A DNA stretch of 64,000 bases from Ammoniphilus sp. CFH 90114 (GTDB taxonomy: Bacteria; Bacillota; Bacilli; Aneurinibacillales; RAOX-1): assembly GCF_004123195.1 (NCBI RefSeq), contig NZ_SDLI01000001.1:422133-486132 (forward strand), given 5' to 3'. Below the pieces are notes generated by a model. That model searched no databases, was not told where the DNA came from, and worked only from the letters and a program-made list of their open reading frames with translations. Every line of letters begins with the position of its first letter. Position 1 is the first letter of the stretch. The position numbers and the translations under genes were made by a program. Shown one piece after another: positions 49,358-58,014 of this stretch.

Positions 49358-50613
49358 TAAACGGCTCGCTCATACAAAATTTACTTCATTCTCCATCCCA
49401 TAGGATGGGAGAATCGATAGAGCTTGCGCCGGGACAAATTTTAAAAGGACGAGTCTTAGAGAATTTACCTGGAGATCAGGCCCTCTTGCAATTGGGCAAG
49501 GTGAAGGTGATTTCTCAGTTAGAAGTTCCTTTAAACGCAGGAGAAAAGGGCTGGTTCCAAGTTCAATCTAATCAAGAAAGAGTTTTACTTAAAATGTTAT
49601 CGAGGGAGCACACGTTAGGTTTATCACGGAGTTCACAGTCCATTGATTCATTTGCCTCCCTTGCGTCTTCGCTAGGCTTAGAAGATACAACGGAGAATAA
49701 ACAACTATTGGAGCAAATTGTAAAAGAACAGATCCCCATGACGAAAGGGCAATTTCAACAGTTGAAGGATCTCATTCATGAACTGGGCAAAGACCACAAA
49801 CTGTCAGAAGCGATAGTACTCGCATTGAAACGGCAGATCCCTCTAACTCGGGAAGTGATCCAAAGCTTATCTACCTTTTTAGGTCGCTCTGGAGCAACTA
49901 ATCTGATGGAGGAACTTAAAAGGGATATTACAGAACTATTACAGAAAAGTTACGCTGATTCACAACCCTTGCTTGAAAAATTGTATATGAAGTTAGAACG
50001 TCTATTGCAAAATGGGGCAGATCGGATACAATCAGGCCAAGAGTTAGCCAAGTGGTATCAGGAACTCGGTGTTGAGTGGGAGAAGCAACTTGGCACGGAA
50101 CGATTACAAGATGGGGTGTCGTTAAAGTCCCTTCTACTCCAGATGAGGGAGGGCTTCGGACTGGACTCTGCCGGTAAGCTCCTTCAATTTATTACAGGGC
50201 AGCAACTTTTTATTACTCCGACGGATACTGCTTTTCAGCAATTTATCTTTCACATCCCTTTTTTCACACAGGCGCTTTCCTTCGTGCAGTTGGAGGGAAA
50301 GAAAAAACAAACAGGCGAGCTAGACCCCGACAATTGTAGGCTTCTTTTTTACTTGCAGCTGCCTGAACTTGGCAACATACTGTTAGATGTAAAGATCATA
50401 AATCGTATTGTAGCTATCGAATTTCATGCGGAGGAGGCTAAGCTGACATCCTACTTGCAAGGATTCAAGCAAGAGCTCCAAGAATCACTACAGGAACATG
50501 GATACCATCTTTCATCCGTTAAACTCTTAGAGCCACAAGTTCATGTCCCCAATAGTAACCTCTTTCCTGAAAAATTAGCAGTCCCATACAAAGGGGTGGA
50601 TATTCGAATATGA
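49345..50613 (+). CDS. ylqG: YlqG-like protein with FliK-type C-terminal domain
   Basis: A 422-residue protein of unknown function at the B. subtilis ylqG position. The N-terminal 80 residues look like a small beta domain (ELAPGQILKGRVLENLPGDQ); the middle is helical and glutamine/leucine-rich. The last 90 residues (LLFYLQLPELGNILLDVKII and the following L-x-x-L helices up to SSVKLLEPQ) resemble the flagellar hook-length protein FliK C-terminal domain. That match is by eye. Start is uncertain between ATG 49345 and GTG 49354; both overlap rnhB. It overlaps ylqH by an ATGA. Confidence 0.75.
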   Translation: MGPVINGSLIQNLLHSPSHRMGESIELAPGQILKGRVLENLPGDQALLQLGKVKVISQLEVPLNAGEKGWFQVQSNQERVLLKMLSREHTLGLSRSSQSIDSFASLASSLGLEDTTENKQLLEQIVKEQIPMTKGQFQQLKDLIHELGKDHKLSEAIVLALKRQIPLTREVIQSLSTFLGRSGATNLMEELKRDITELLQKSYADSQPLLEKLYMKLERLLQNGADRIQSGQELAKWYQELGVEWEKQLGTERLQDGVSLKSLLLQMREGFGLDSAGKLLQFITGQQLFITPTDTAFQQFIFHIPFFTQALSFVQLEGKKKQTGELDPDNCRLLFYLQLPELGNILLDVKIINRIVAIEFHAEEAKLTSYLQGFKQELQESLQEHGYHLSSVKLLEPQVHVPNSNLFPEKLAVPYKGVDIRI

Positions 50614-50891
50614 GCCATTCATCAAAACCAACTAAGAGAGCTGTTGCTGTCACCTACTCGAATGGACATTACGAGGCCCCATTGATCTCAGCAAAAGGAA
50701 AAGGTGGAGTAGCTGATTCCATTATAAAAAAAGCCCATGAGCATGGAATTCCTATTCAGGAAGACAAGGCATTAGTTGAGGTGCTTTCTAAGATTGAATT
50801 AAATCAGCAAATCCCACCTGAGCTATTCCAAGTTGTCGCCGAAGTTTTAGCGAGTGTGTATCGGATGGAGAAAAAAGCAAGAGGTGAATAA
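50610..50891 (+). CDS. ylqH: YlqH, FlhB C-terminal-like protein
   Basis: A 93-residue protein resembling the cytoplasmic C-terminal domain of the flagellar export-switch protein FlhB: RAVAVTYSNGHYEAPLISAKGKGG, then IIKKAHEHGIPI, then ELFQVVAEVLASVYRME. The FlhB autocleavage motif NPTH is replaced by KPTK (residues about 6-9), so it cannot cleave itself in the known way. No membrane part is present. It overlaps ylqG (ATGA) and touches yraN, so the three are made together. Confidence 0.85.
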   Translation: MSHSSKPTKRAVAVTYSNGHYEAPLISAKGKGGVADSIIKKAHEHGIPIQEDKALVEVLSKIELNQQIPPELFQVVAEVLASVYRMEKKARGE

Positions 50892-51259
50892 TGAGTTCTG
50901 TTCAACGAGGTCGATATGGGGAGGATACAGCGGTACGGTTTCTACAAGATCGAGATTATCTTATTTTAGATAGGAATGTCCGTTTATTGCGGTATGAGGT
51001 TGATGTAGTGGCTCAAAAGGACAACACGATCATTTTTATTGAAATTAAAGCCCGTACGAATGAAGGTTTTGGAAAAGGGGTCGAGTATGTTACTGTCGCT
51101 AAGCAAAAGAAGTTGATTCGAACGGCATGTCTATATCTAAAACAACATAGTTTAGAACATTACCTGATTAGGTTTGATGTGATCTCCATAACCTTGGATT
51201 CAACAAATGGAACAGCAAAGAAAATCGAGCATTATATTAATGCATTTGAAGTAGGGTGA
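50891..51259 (+). CDS. yraN: UPF0102 family endonuclease-like protein YraN
   Basis: A 122-residue protein with a predicted PD-(D/E)xK nuclease fold: RGRYGEDTAVRFL (acidic residue), RYEVDVVAQKD and FIEIKAR supply the expected E-D-ExK residues. Family members sit beside rnhB widely, suggesting nucleic-acid repair, but no activity is firmly known. Its ATG overlaps the ylqH stop. The operon terminator lies 100 bases downstream. Confidence 0.9.
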   Translation: MSSVQRGRYGEDTAVRFLQDRDYLILDRNVRLLRYEVDVVAQKDNTIIFIEIKARTNEGFGKGVEYVTVAKQKKLIRTACLYLKQHSLEHYLIRFDVISITLDSTNGTAKKIEHYINAFEVG

Positions 51260-51357
51260 TTTTAAAATAGGCTAAAAAATGGGGATTTGCCTTACTTCAT
51301 CGGTGCGCATTGCCGCGTATAGTATATTGTACTCGACGCGAAAGACTCCTCCATTCA
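51260..51357. other. Untranslated gap after yraN
   Basis: No gene, promoter pair or repeat stands out in the roughly 100 bases between the yraN stop and the terminator. Confidence 0.4.
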
Positions 51358-51385
51358 CCTCGCTACCTAGTGGCGAGGTTTTTTT
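51358..51385 (+). terminator. Terminator of the rnhB-ylqG-ylqH-yraN operon
   Basis: CCTCGC (51358-51363) pairs with GCGAGG (51373-51378), followed by TTTTTTT. Confidence 0.85.
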
Positions 51386-51402
51386 ATGCGTTACGCTCCC
51401 TA

Positions 51403-51432
51403 AAAAAGAAAAGCCCAGCCTAAGGCTGAGCC
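51403..51432 (-). terminator. Terminator of sda
   Basis: On the minus strand CAGCC-TTA-GGCTG with flanking G/C pairs is followed by TTTTCTTTTTT. The sda stop codon lies in the loop, so the hairpin is built from the last codons. Confidence 0.8.
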
Positions 51433-51557
51433 AATCTTAGGTCTAATTTCCGTTGATGAATTTCGTCAAGTAACAGACCAATAAAGTCTTTATCTAAGTC
51501 GAGGTTTACGGATTTGTGATAGGCTTCGATGAGAGCATCGTCACTTAATAGTTTCAT
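51420..51557 (-). CDS. sda: Sporulation checkpoint protein Sda
   Basis: A 45-residue minus-strand gene. The peptide MKLLSDDALIEAYHKS... continues LDLDKDFIGLLLDEIHQR, matching B. subtilis Sda in length, helical hairpin pattern and the LSDE-LIE-Y and RDFI-L--EI residues as I recall them. Sda binds the histidine kinase KinA and blocks entry into sporulation when replication is disturbed or newly started. GAGGTGAT precedes the ATG. The extended -10 promoter and DnaA boxes upstream fit its known DnaA control. Confidence 0.93.
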   Translation of the reverse strand: MKLLSDDALIEAYHKSVNLDLDKDFIGLLLDEIHQRKLDLRLAQP

Positions 51558-51597
51558 ATAATCACCTCGGATTTAATAGTATTAGTAGTTTTACCAC

Positions 51598-51626
51598 ATT
51601 ATAACATCGAAGGTAAAAGAGAACAA
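51598..51626 (-). promoter_or_regulatory. sda promoter
   Basis: Reading the minus strand: TTGTTC (51626-51621), 17-base spacer, TATAAT (51603-51598) preceded by TGT, an extended -10. It lies about 40 bases upstream of the sda start. Confidence 0.75.
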
Positions 51627-51634
51627 TCGTTCGG

Positions 51635-51733
51635 TTATCCACACTATCCTGTGAATAATGTGGGGATGAACTGTGGAGAATGTCCGAAAACCGCCCTTTC
51701 ATCAAGGGGATATTGTGATTAAAGTTATCCACA
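51635..51733. promoter_or_regulatory. DnaA-box cluster upstream of sda
   Basis: Two perfect DnaA boxes TTATCCACA (51635-51643 and 51725-51733) and two one-mismatch boxes on the other strand, TGTGAATAA (51650-51658) and TGTGGAGAA (51672-51680), lie in 100 bases directly upstream of the sda promoter. B. subtilis sda is regulated by DnaA through such boxes. The cluster also lies at the 3' end of comM. Confidence 0.85.
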
Positions 51734-51745
51734 GGTGTGTATCGG

Positions 51746-53296
51746 CTAAAAAAAATTTTTTTCTACATTACGATATTGGGCGGCCTCAGCAATAACTTCT
51801 TCCGAAATGGTATCTTTTCCTTTCAGATCAGCAATGGTTCTAGCAATTTTTAAGAGACGATGATGTGCTCGGTGACTCATCTGAAATTGTTCATAAATAA
51901 GTCTTAACAAAGAAGCAGCAGCCCTAGGAAGCTGGCAATAAACCTTTATTTCTGCAGGTGTCATTTCTGCATTGCAACGGGTGTGAGATTGTTTGAATCG
52001 CTCATGTTGGATTTCCACCGCTCTGATAACGCGTTCTCTAATCGAAATTGAGCTTTCTTCACCTTTTTCTTGATCAATGAAGAATTCGACTGGGAGTCTA
52101 GAGACTTCTATTTTTATATCAAATCGGTCGATTAAAGGGCCAGAAAGTCTTTTTTGGTAGCGTTCAAGCTGTTGAGATTTGCATTTGCACTCATTTACTC
52201 CATCCGGATATCCATAGTATCCACACGGACATGGGTTTTGGCTGCATATAAGCATAAATCTCGCAGGGAAGGTCATATATAGGTGCTGACGGTGCAGTTC
52301 AATTTTGCGGTCTTCAAGAGGTTGGCGAAGAAGATCTAATACATAACGGGGAAATTCACATACTTCATCGAGAAATAATACACCATGATGCGCTAGTGTT
52401 AATTCTCCTGGTTTCATTTGATTACCTCCGCCGATCAATCCCGCAGGAGTAATCGAGTGATGAGGGGCTCTAAAGGGACGCTTGGGTTCTGCAAGAGTAA
52501 GATCTTTACCTGATGCGCTGTATATTTTGACGATCTCTAGCCATTCTTGAAAGGAAAGCGGAGAGAGGATGGAAGGTAGGCAAGATGCTAGCATCGTTTT
52601 TCCGGTACCAGGTGGGCCTGTTAGCAGAACATTATGAAATCCAGCAGCCGCGATCTCAAGGGCTCTCTTTGCATGGGCTTGACCTATGATGTCAGCGAAG
52701 TCAGGTGCATGAGAACAAGAAGACAGAGAGTGAGGTGGAGTGTACGGCTTCTTAGTAAAAAGAGAAGGGAAATCTCGAAGGTGCTCTAAGGGATAAACGG
52801 CTAAACCGGAGAGGGAGGCTTCCATGGCATTATCCTTCGGTACAACAAGCTGACGAAAGCCATGGGCCTTAGCAGCCATGGCCATTGGCAAGGCTCCACG
52901 TACAGATTTGACCTTTCCGTCGAGTGAGAGCTCTCCAATAATTACGGAATCTTGTAAATTAGGAAGTTGCCATTGGGTTGAAGCAGCTAAGATACTTACA
53001 GCGACAGGGAGGTCGTAGGAGGGACCAACTTTCTTTACGTGGGCAGGAGCAAGGTTTACGGTTATCCTCCCCAAGGGAAAGGAAAATCCACTGTTACGCA
53101 TGGCTGCTCGAACACGTTCTCTTGATTCCTTGACAGCAGAATCAGGTAAACCGACAAGGGAGTACTGTGGCAACCCATTAGAGATGTCTGTTTCTACTTC
53201 AACCATGAAACCATCAATCCCTATGACCCCAGCACTATACGTTTTGTAGAAGATAATCTCACCACCAGTGCATTTTTTTCTGTTCAGTATAATCAT
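51746..53296 (-). CDS. comM: ComM/YifB family Mg-chelatase-like AAA+ protein
   Basis: Hexameric AAA+ ATPase; ComM promotes branch migration during natural transformation in proteobacteria. It has an N-terminal Lon-like domain (GLPQYSLVGLPDSAVKESRERV), Walker A GPPGTGKTM, Walker B LFLDEVCEF, a zinc-type cysteine cluster (CPCGYYGYPD, CKC) and a C-terminal Mg-chelatase domain. The start is unclear: ATG 53296 and TTG 53314 have poorly spaced ribosome-binding motifs, and the conserved family N-terminus (FYKTYSAGVIGIDG) begins about 15 residues further in. Divergent from the lipoprotein gene. Confidence 0.9.
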   Translation of the reverse strand: MIILNRKKCTGGEIIFYKTYSAGVIGIDGFMVEVETDISNGLPQYSLVGLPDSAVKESRERVRAAMRNSGFSFPLGRITVNLAPAHVKKVGPSYDLPVAVSILAASTQWQLPNLQDSVIIGELSLDGKVKSVRGALPMAMAAKAHGFRQLVVPKDNAMEASLSGLAVYPLEHLRDFPSLFTKKPYTPPHSLSSCSHAPDFADIIGQAHAKRALEIAAAGFHNVLLTGPPGTGKTMLASCLPSILSPLSFQEWLEIVKIYSASGKDLTLAEPKRPFRAPHHSITPAGLIGGGNQMKPGELTLAHHGVLFLDEVCEFPRYVLDLLRQPLEDRKIELHRQHLYMTFPARFMLICSQNPCPCGYYGYPDGVNECKCKSQQLERYQKRLSGPLIDRFDIKIEVSRLPVEFFIDQEKGEESSISIRERVIRAVEIQHERFKQSHTRCNAEMTPAEIKVYCQLPRAAASLLRLIYEQFQMSHRAHHRLLKIARTIADLKGKDTISEEVIAEAAQYRNVEKNFF

Positions 53297-53368
53297 TCGA
53301 CAGTTTATGGGCAATTCCTCTTAAAAAAGTTCAATATTTTGTGACAAAAGGAGGATTTACTTGAATAA

Positions 53369-53440
53369 ATGGAGAACGAAGTAACAGATATGGAGAAGTT
53401 GGAATCTCTTTTCAAATCAGCAACCCAGTATGGAACTTAA
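53369..53440 (+). CDS. Possible 23-codon ORF
   Basis: An ATG 15 bases after AAAGGAGG opens a 23-codon acidic frame (MENEVTDMEKLESL...). It ends 17 bases before the lipoprotein start. It may be a leader peptide, a remnant or chance; nothing known matches it. Confidence 0.2.
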   Translation: MENEVTDMEKLESLFKSATQYGT

Positions 53441-53457
53441 CTATGGAGGAGATGTTC

Positions 53458-54582
53458 ATGAACTTACACTCATGGAAGTTATTACTACCTTTGTTAATTC
53501 TGCTTTTTATTATGATGGGGTGCAGTCCACGATTGTCAACAACTGTTAACCCCGACATGCAAGAAAAGACGAAGGTTGCTGTTTCAACGCCAATGGGTGA
53601 TTGGAGTGAAGACTGGGAAGCAATCATTAACAATTTAAAGCAGATTACCGTCATCACAAAGGAAGGCTGGGAAGTAGAGATCGATAAGTTGAGCTTTGCC
53701 AATTCCTTCCGCAAGAATCCATTTAAAGTGAAATCAACGGATCCCCTATCGAGCATGAATTATACGGTTCTAATCTGGTCAAAATCGGACGAGCCAAGCG
53801 TATTATCGGTTTCTAGCCGTGGAGTCGAATGGAATCATGATTTTTACAGTAATGAGGAAGCTATCCAGTTTGCGAATTACATACGAGAAGCAGTCGGTCA
53901 GAATTTTCTTAAACAGTTAGTGATGGACCGGATGATGTTATCCTCAAATGATCTCGAGCAAGTGAAGAGATTATCCGACGAAAAAATGGCGGCGTTCTCA
54001 GATATACTGAGATCATCTCAATTTATCTCTGGTAAACCAAGGCTTACTTATCCACTGTTCCCATACTATAGCTTAGAAATTGATGCAGGAGGTAAAGAGA
54101 TCGTGCCCGTTGAAATTCTCTCTCCTACCTTAATCTCCGTAATACAGGGGGATGATAAGCTTTATTTTCAAACCGAAGACTCTTTGTTGTCCGCCTTAAA
54201 GGATGAAATTGGTATGGTAGACTACTCAGAGTCACACCCTAAATTTCTGTTTAAAGCTAAGGATGTTCGTGTGATAGAGCAATCCATCCCCTATAATGAA
54301 CAACACTATGTTATGAATAAGGACAAGATCGATCGCTTTGAAGCTACATCTCTTCTACATGTACTTGTAAGAGAATTGTCTAAAGGGAAGAGGACAGATG
54401 GGGAACAAGATAAGGTACACAAACCACAGTTGACCTTGGAGTTTGTGATGGAAAAGGATGTTCGATCGGTTTTTATATACGATGATTTTTATATTTATCA
54501 GGGGAGAACTTTTTCAAAACCCGATATTCTCAAGCACCTTCGCAACTATATTTTTGAGGGACAGCGATTTATCATATTTTAA
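53458..54582 (+). CDS. Putative lipoprotein of unknown function
   Basis: A 374-residue exported protein: a basic/hydrophobic signal (WKLLLPLLILLFIM) ends in the lipobox-like MMGC at about residue 22, so the mature protein should be lipid-anchored outside the cell. The rest is hydrophilic with mixed alpha/beta character and no motif that I recognise; two regions (about 30-130 and 170-260) could be separate beta-rich domains. ATG 53458 follows GGAGGAG by six bases; an ATG at 53443 includes that site. It lies alone between comM and sucC. Confidence 0.75.
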   Translation: MNLHSWKLLLPLLILLFIMMGCSPRLSTTVNPDMQEKTKVAVSTPMGDWSEDWEAIINNLKQITVITKEGWEVEIDKLSFANSFRKNPFKVKSTDPLSSMNYTVLIWSKSDEPSVLSVSSRGVEWNHDFYSNEEAIQFANYIREAVGQNFLKQLVMDRMMLSSNDLEQVKRLSDEKMAAFSDILRSSQFISGKPRLTYPLFPYYSLEIDAGGKEIVPVEILSPTLISVIQGDDKLYFQTEDSLLSALKDEIGMVDYSESHPKFLFKAKDVRVIEQSIPYNEQHYVMNKDKIDRFEATSLLHVLVRELSKGKRTDGEQDKVHKPQLTLEFVMEKDVRSVFIYDDFYIYQGRTFSKPDILKHLRNYIFEGQRFIIF

Positions 54583-54629
54583 GACTGGTATAATAAGGAT
54601 GTAGAAAATATAGATGCAAAAGAAGGATT

Positions 54630-54658
54630 TTGACAAAAATGGTCGAATATGATTTATT
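54630..54658 (+). promoter_or_regulatory. Putative sucCD promoter
   Basis: TTGACA (54630-54635), 17-base spacer, TTTATT (54653-54658), about 110 bases before sucC. Confidence 0.45.
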
Positions 54659-54711
54659 TGAGTGTGCAGAATAGGTAGATAGGGAGAATTTTTCCTGCTA
54701 TATTTTTAGTT

Positions 54712-54730
54712 GAATAGAAATTATCTATTC
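54712..54730. repeat. Inverted repeat upstream of sucC
   Basis: GAATAGA (54712-54718) and TCTATTC (54724-54730) are perfect 7-base arms separated by five bases, located about 40 bases before sucC. This is operator-like; the cognate regulator is not known. Confidence 0.5.
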
Positions 54731-54768
54731 TACATACAGGTACAGATACCGTGATAGGAGGATGGAGA

Positions 54769-55929
54769 ATGAATATCCATGAGTATCAAGGCAAAGAGAT
54801 ACTAAGACAGTACGGCGTTGCTGTTCCCAGTGGAAAAGTAGCTTTTACTGCTGATGAAGCTGTTGAAGCCGCGAAGACGTTAAACCCAGGTGTGTATGTT
54901 GTTAAGGCCCAAATCCATGCAGGTGGAAGAGGTAAAGCTGGCGGAGTAAAAATTGCTAAGAGCCTTGATGAAGTACGTACATATGCGAGCGAATTAATTG
55001 GTAAAGTACTCGTTACGCATCAAACAGGTCCAGAAGGTAAAGAAGTGAAGCGCCTGCTTATCGAAGAAGGGTGCGACATTAAGAAGGAATACTACGTTGG
55101 TGTCGTTATTGACCGTGCAACGGGTCGTGTAACGATCATGGCTTCTGAAGAAGGCGGTACGGAGATTGAAGAAGTAGCAGAAAAAACTCCAGAAAAAATC
55201 TTCAAGGAAGTTGTAGATCCAGCTGTTGGATTGCAAGTATTCCAAGCTCGTAAACTTGCTTACAGCATTAATATTCCTAACGAGTTAGTAAACAAGGCTG
55301 TTAAGTTCATGATGAGCTTATACCAAGCTTTTGTAGATAAAGATTGTTCTATCGCAGAAATTAATCCACTTGTTGTAACAGGCGATGGCAATGTTATGGC
55401 TTTGGATGCAAAGTTAAACTTCGATTCGAATGCCTTATTCAGACATAAGGATATTGTGGCTCTTCGTGACCTAGATGAAGAAGATCCAAAGGAAATTGAA
55501 GCATCTAAGCATGACCTTAATTACATTGCGTTGGATGGAAACATCGGTTGTATGGTTAATGGTGCAGGTCTTGCTATGGCTACCATGGATATCATTAAGT
55601 TTGCTGGTGGAGAACCTGCTAACTTCCTAGATGTTGGGGGCGGCGCTACAACAGAAAGAGTTACTGAAGCGTTTAAGTTGATCTTGTCTGACCAGAATGT
55701 TAAGGGTATTTTCGTTAACATTTTTGGTGGAATTATGAAGTGTGACGTTATTGCTAATGGAGTAGTTGAAGCTGCTAAACAAGTTCAACTTGATAGACCA
55801 CTTGTCGTTCGTCTAGAAGGAACTAACGTGGACTTAGGTAAGCAAATTCTTAATGAGTCTGGCTTGAACATCGTTGCTGCTGAATCTATGGCTGACGGCG
55901 CAGAAAAAATCGTTTCCTTGGTGAAATAA
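54769..55929 (+). CDS. sucC: Succinyl-CoA synthetase, beta subunit
   Basis: ATP-grasp subunit of the TCA-cycle enzyme that interconverts succinyl-CoA and succinate with substrate-level phosphorylation. [17 protein letters not shown] and [12 protein letters not shown] are the N-terminal signatures; [17 protein letters not shown] is the C-terminal CoA-ligase part. Length 386. ATG 54769 follows ATAGGAGG; the frame from 54751 includes that site. Confidence 0.97.
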   Translation: MNIHEYQGKEILRQYGVAVPSGKVAFTADEAVEAAKTLNPGVYVVKAQIHAGGRGKAGGVKIAKSLDEVRTYASELIGKVLVTHQTGPEGKEVKRLLIEEGCDIKKEYYVGVVIDRATGRVTIMASEEGGTEIEEVAEKTPEKIFKEVVDPAVGLQVFQARKLAYSINIPNELVNKAVKFMMSLYQAFVDKDCSIAEINPLVVTGDGNVMALDAKLNFDSNALFRHKDIVALRDLDEEDPKEIEASKHDLNYIALDGNIGCMVNGAGLAMATMDIIKFAGGEPANFLDVGGGATTERVTEAFKLILSDQNVKGIFVNIFGGIMKCDVIANGVVEAAKQVQLDRPLVVRLEGTNVDLGKQILNESGLNIVAAESMADGAEKIVSLVK

Positions 55930-55943
55930 AGGGGTGTGAGAGA

Positions 55944-56849
55944 ATGAGTATTCTTGTAAATAAAAACACAAAGGTTATTACACAAGGGATTACCGGTGCT
56001 ACTGGTTTGTTCCATGCTAAGGGTTGCGCAGAATACGGTACACAAATGGTTGGAGGCGTTACCCCTGGTAAAGGTGGTACAGAAATTGAAGGCTTCCCCG
56101 TTTACAACACGGTTCAAGAAGCCGTAAATGCAACAGGTGCTAATGCATCCGTAATCTATGTTGCTCCAGCTTTTGCTGCAGATGCTATCATGGAAGCTGT
56201 AGATGCTGAACTTGACCTTGTAGTATGTATCACGGAAGGTATTCCTGTATTGGACATGGTTAAGGTTCAACGCTACATGGAAGGTAAGAAGACCCGCTTG
56301 ATCGGACCTAACTGCCCAGGAATCATCACTCCAGGCGAGTGTAAGATCGGTATTATGCCAGGATATATCCATGTTCCTGGTAAGGTAGGGATTGTATCCC
56401 GCAGTGGTACCTTAACTTATGAGGCAGTACACCAGCTTACAACGAATGGTATTGGACAATCTACTGCAGTTGGAATCGGTGGAGACCCAGTAAACGGAAC
56501 GGACTTTATCGATGTACTAAGATTGTTCAATGAAGATCCGGATACTGAAGCTGTTATCATGATCGGTGAGATCGGTGGAACAGCTGAAGAAGAAGCTGCT
56601 GAGTGGGTAAAGGCAAACATGACTAAGCCTGTTGTAGGTTTCATTGGAGGTCAAACTGCCCCTCCAGGTAAGCGTATGGGACATGCTGGAGCCATCATTT
56701 CTGGTGGTAAAGGTACAGCTGAAGAGAAAATTAAGACAATGGAAGCGTGTGGCATCCGTGTAGCTAAGACTCCAGCTGTTATGGGACAAACCTTAATCGA
56801 AGTGCTTGAAGAAAAAGGTTTGCTTGAAGTTTGTAAGACAGTGAAGTAA
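55944..56849 (+). CDS. sucD: Succinyl-CoA synthetase, alpha subunit
   Basis: Binds CoA and carries the phosphohistidine H247 in [30 protein letters not shown] near the N-terminus is the CoA-binding loop, and [11 protein letters not shown]-like [12 protein letters not shown] follows. Length 301. It lies 14 bases after sucC and is followed by a long hairpin. Confidence 0.97.
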   Translation: MSILVNKNTKVITQGITGATGLFHAKGCAEYGTQMVGGVTPGKGGTEIEGFPVYNTVQEAVNATGANASVIYVAPAFAADAIMEAVDAELDLVVCITEGIPVLDMVKVQRYMEGKKTRLIGPNCPGIITPGECKIGIMPGYIHVPGKVGIVSRSGTLTYEAVHQLTTNGIGQSTAVGIGGDPVNGTDFIDVLRLFNEDPDTEAVIMIGEIGGTAEEEAAEWVKANMTKPVVGFIGGQTAPPGKRMGHAGAIISGGKGTAEEKIKTMEACGIRVAKTPAVMGQTLIEVLEEKGLLEVCKTVK

Positions 56850-56855
56850 TCAACC

Positions 56856-56903
56856 AGAGGGTGACTCAGAACCAAAGTGCCGAGCACTTATGAGTCACCC
56901 TCT
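56856..56903. terminator. Long hairpin terminator after sucD
   Basis: AGAGGGTGACTCA (56856-56868) pairs perfectly with TGAGTCACCCTCT (56891-56903), with an inner stem AAGTGC/GCACTT. The T-run is short and interrupted. Confidence 0.8.
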
Positions 56904-56936
56904 TACATTATTCTTATTGTGAAAGGGATGAAGTAT

Positions 56937-58007
56937 ATGACCATAGGACTAAGGGATTGGCTTATCTCTATAAGTCAGTTAGAAAGTATTGGACGAAAAT
57001 CATTAGCTGCAATTCTCCCCCACATCGAAGATATTGCCTCGCACTCCACCTCTTCCCATCTCTTTCCGCAAATTCCCGAACTAACATCCAAACGCCTGAA
57101 GAAAGTAAAACAATTGACGACTGAGGAAGTAATAGAAACAAAAAATAAATTAAGAGAACTCCGGGTTCAAACCCTTACCATTATCGATCCATCCTATCCT
57201 GCGCTGCTGCGAGAAATAGCCGATCCTCCCTTTGTCCTCTATGCTAGAGGAAATCTTCAATTATTAGATTTACCTGCAATGGCGGTTGTCGGTACTCGAC
57301 TCCCCACTCCTTATGGAAAACAAGTAGCTTTTCGCTTTTCAGAAGAACTTGATAGAGCAGGATTTAGTGTACTCTCAGGATTGGCTAAAGGAATTGATGC
57401 CGAGGCGCATAGAGGTTCCCTAGCAGCTAATGGACACACCATTGCGGTATTAGGGAGTGGCATCAATGTGATTTATCCCCCTCAAAATGAAGAGTTATAC
57501 AAGAGAATTCTTGAACGCGGTCTTATCTTATCTGAATATCCACCAGGATACCCTTCTCATCCTCTCCATTTTCCAGCGAGGAACCGTTTAATTAGTGGCT
57601 TATCCCAAGGGGTATTAGTTGTAGAAGCAGCTATAAAAAGTGGGTCAGTCATCACGGTTCGTTGTGCTTTAGACCAAGGGAAGGAGGTGCTTGCTGTGCC
57701 AGGCGCTATCGTCTCTGCGCAGAGTCAAGGGACAAACCGCTTAATACAAGAGGGAGCGAAGCTTGTTACTTCGATTTCAGATATCCTCGATGAATTTCCG
57801 CAATATCGGATAGTTGAGATGAGTAAGGAATTAACTGATAATCAATTACATATTTTGGATATCCTAGAGAATACAAAGAAAACGATTAATGAGCTAGTAG
57901 AAAGGAGCCATCTTTCTGTACAGCAGATCTTATCCGAATTACTATCGTTACAATTACAAGGGAAAGTTGAACAGCTTCCCGGAAGCTGCTTTGTAAAGAA
58001 GACATAA
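56937..58007 (+). CDS. dprA: DNA processing protein DprA
   Basis: Loads RecA on single-stranded DNA taken up in transformation. An N-terminal SAM-like region (1-75) precedes the Rossmann-like domain (AMAVVGTRLPTPYGKQVA, LAKGIDAEAHRG, RNRLISGLSQGVLVVEA) and a C-terminal winged-helix domain (about 300-356). Length 356. ATG 56937 lies nine bases after AAAGGG (56922-56927). Near its end, AGCTTCC/GGAAGCT could form a hairpin, without a good T-run. Confidence 0.95.
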   Translation: MTIGLRDWLISISQLESIGRKSLAAILPHIEDIASHSTSSHLFPQIPELTSKRLKKVKQLTTEEVIETKNKLRELRVQTLTIIDPSYPALLREIADPPFVLYARGNLQLLDLPAMAVVGTRLPTPYGKQVAFRFSEELDRAGFSVLSGLAKGIDAEAHRGSLAANGHTIAVLGSGINVIYPPQNEELYKRILERGLILSEYPPGYPSHPLHFPARNRLISGLSQGVLVVEAAIKSGSVITVRCALDQGKEVLAVPGAIVSAQSQGTNRLIQEGAKLVTSISDILDEFPQYRIVEMSKELTDNQLHILDILENTKKTINELVERSHLSVQQILSELLSLQLQGKVEQLPGSCFVKKT

Positions 58008-58014
58008 AAGAAGT

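Noticed and set aside
53361-53384. Seven-codon ORF from TTG after AAAGGAGG
   Set aside because: Too short to support as a gene; probably chance.
57970-57990. Palindrome AGCTTCC/GGAAGCT near the end of dprA as a terminator
   Set aside because: It lies inside the coding region and is not followed by a T-run; it may be chance codon use.
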